From Candidatus Gorgonimonas eunicellae (GTDB lineage: Bacteria > Pseudomonadota > Gammaproteobacteria > Pseudomonadales > Endozoicomonadaceae), in contig CAKMZJ010000017.1 in assembly GCA_929200395.1 (NCBI GenBank), positions 1-34,313 of the forward strand: DNA of 34,313 bases, written 5' to 3'. Below, one piece after another: positions 34,122 through 34,313 of this stretch. Position numbers and translations under genes: made by a program. A model generated the notes under the pieces. That model saw only the letters and a list, made by a program, of their open reading frames with translations. It had not been told where the DNA came from and did no database searches. Positions within the stretch are counted from its first letter, which is position 1; the number at the start of each line of letters is the position of its first letter.

Positions 34122-34313
34122 ATTTTTTTAGTATTAAAAGATATAATTAATCAGCGAAACTTTTTAAAAATTCTAGATATTTCTAACAATTACGTTGTAA
34201 AAAATTTCTCAATGAAATAAATTAAATCATTCATTGGGAAGCTATTTTCAATGGTTCATTTCAACAAAATTTTGGAGCCATGAACCTATTTTGCCTTTGC
34301 AATAAAAGAATCA

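Overview
The window is very AT-rich DNA from a gammaproteobacterium that looks host-associated and probably intracellular. Recognisable housekeeping genes point to this group: miaB, the divergent bamD/rluD pair, engB (yihA), map, znuC, a SpoT-type bifunctional (p)ppGpp enzyme with an intact HD motif, and a SURF1 cytochrome oxidase assembly factor. SURF1 argues against an Enterobacterales member. I cannot name the genus from sequence alone. No tRNA, rRNA, CRISPR array or intact transposase was found.

Between these conserved genes lie lineage-specific genes that look like tools for manipulating a eukaryotic cell. From left to right: a secreted beta-propeller-like protein with a heptad Pro/Lys tail (208-1584); a remnant of a gene whose relative survives at 30072 (1725-1805); a two-membrane-segment protein with a U-box-like C terminus (1944-2927); a short unknown protein (3156-3686); an LRR protein with an IpaH/SspH-type NEL ubiquitin ligase domain followed by a U-box-like module (4063-6015); then miaB, bamD and rluD; a SEC-C tailed unknown (9655-11049); engB and map; two paralogous small exported proteins; and a Fic-ankyrin protein (14016-15947).

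The centre holds a three-gene minus-strand operon (20354 down to 15975) that I read as type III secretion translocators: a SctE (YopB/IpaB/SipB)-like pore protein, a coiled-coil partner with a three-fold N-terminal repeat, and a smaller third protein. No injectisome apparatus genes and no translocator chaperone are next to it. After znuC and spoT comes a recently rearranged array: a 409-aa unknown gene, a deleted surf1 fragment, a frameshifted and deleted copy of the same unknown gene, a second intact copy (407 aa), and the intact surf1. The right end carries a complete Ser/Thr kinase (28128-29558), a second membrane protein with a U-box-like end (30072-30974), and two tandem secreted kinase-like proteins that share a 764-bp identical block but have diverged ends.

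The most interesting reading is a dispersed effector repertoire in which a small divergent U-box-like module has been attached to different N termini (LRR-NEL or membrane helices), next to Fic, kinase and pseudokinase proteins and a type III translocon. Gene duplication, gene conversion and deletion between short repeats appear to be actively remodelling it. Export routes and functions are inferences; the domain motifs are visible in the sequence.
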